Shown here: positions 5,656 to 5,997 of the stretch, one piece after another
Position numbering within the stretch: position 1 is the stretch's first letter
Layout: each line of letters opens with the position of its first letter
From: an uncultured Bacteroidales bacterium
GTDB lineage: Bacteria > Bacteroidota > Bacteroidia > Bacteroidales > Muribaculaceae
DNA: 5,997 nucleotides
Assembly: GCA_900549375.1 (NCBI GenBank)
Contig: URNY01000148.1
Span: 1-5,997 of the forward strand
Direction of reading: 5' to 3'
The notes under the pieces: generated by a model
Seen by the model: the letters and a program-made list of their open reading frames with translations, nothing else
Databases searched by the model: none
What the model was told of the DNA's origin: nothing
Made by a program: the position numbers and the translations under genes

Positions 5656-5686
5656 TTGGGTTGTTTGTTTAAATGTTGTAATTTAG
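5656..5686 (+). promoter_or_regulatory. Weak promoter candidate for yaaA
   Basis: TAATTTAG (5679-5686) differs from the -7 consensus TAnnTTTG at one position. The best -33 match with 20-base spacing is the imperfect TTG at 5656-5658. It would give a leader of about 45 bases. The rest of the stretch from 5614 to 5736 shows nothing else recognisable. Confidence 0.35.
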
Positions 5687-5736
5687 TATCGAAAATGACG
5701 AATATGAAGTTCTAATGTTAAATTGAGATATTTGAG

Positions 5737-5997
5737 ATGCTGGTATTGATTGCGGAATCGAAGACGATGGCGGAGGAACGGAGGGTGACGGCGGAGGATT
5801 ACCAGGGTCACATGCCTCTGTTTGAAGAGAAGGCGGAGGAGTTGATGTCGGGCCTCGCGGGGTTGACGGTGGCGGAACTCGCTACGGAAATCGGAGTGAG
5901 CGGATCGCTTGCCAAGTCGATGTTCGAGATGGTAAGGGATTTCCCGAACAAGAATATGGGGAGGCCGGCATTGTCGGCATTTACCGGCGTTGTGTTC
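5737..5997 (+). CDS. yaaA: YaaA (DUF328) family protein, 5' part, cut by window edge
   Basis: An open frame of exactly 87 codons runs from ATG at 5737 to the window edge without a stop. It opens MLVLIAESKTM, which matches the MLILxxxAKxM start typical of YaaA, and reaches RPALSAFTGVVF (76-87), equivalent to the conserved ALxxYTGxVF segment of the family. The middle (about 28-70) is helical, as expected. YaaA proteins are usually about 250 residues, so roughly two thirds lies beyond the window. In E. coli YaaA lowers intracellular free iron during peroxide stress and has a DNA-binding fold; the same role here is inferred. The 5' coding region is unusually purine- and G-rich on the plus strand. 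It is divergent from hipBA and separated from it by the inverted-repeat element. Confidence 0.85.
   Translation, partial: MLVLIAESKTMAEERRVTAEDYQGHMPLFEEKAEELMSGLAGLTVAELATEIGVSGSLAKSMFEMVRDFPNKNMGRPALSAFTGVVF

Overview
The window looks like chromosomal DNA of a member of the Bacteroidota, most likely the order Bacteroidales and possibly the gut family Muribaculaceae (the family is a guess). The evidence is three promoters that match the Bacteroidota consensus (-33 TTTG, about 20 bases, -7 TAnnTTTG), weak or absent Shine-Dalgarno sequences, tRNA genes without an encoded CCA, and protein versions that read as Bacteroidales.

Left part (1-3121). A tRNA with anticodon CAU runs leftward from its own promoter into a perfect bidirectional terminator. 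A rightward pair follows: a lipoprotein with a BamE/SmpA-like C-terminal end, then after 20 bases a long gene that joins a complete MurB (peptidoglycan precursor synthesis) to a complete PhnP-like metallo-beta-lactamase-fold hydrolase in one open frame. MurB carries a cysteine-containing 9-residue triple repeat in a loop.

Middle (3118-3770). The fluoride channel gene crcB runs leftward, and its stop codon overlaps the stop of the murB fusion gene. A tRNA-Glu(CTC) gene is divergent from crcB, with a consensus promoter, a leader hairpin and a terminator. The two tRNA leaders share a layout: identical -7 box, a CGCAAA block, a G/C hairpin, an AGCAA block, then the tRNA.

Right part (3771-5997). 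A leftward hipB-hipA operon encodes an XRE-type antitoxin and a HipA Ser/Thr kinase toxin, overlapping by 17 bases and driven by a clear promoter. The 325-base gap before the next gene holds a 133-base element with 22-base inverted ends (20 of 22 matching), a strong internal hairpin and a palindromic 10-mer at its left tip that recurs (9 of 10 bases) at its right tip. It resembles a MITE or other structured mobile or regulatory element. Finally, a rightward yaaA-family gene is cut by the window edge.

Most genes are ordinary. The parts worth following up are the inverted-repeat element between hipB and yaaA, the MurB-hydrolase fusion with its near-miss stop codon, the MurB cysteine repeat, and the unusual T-loop of the CAU tRNA.
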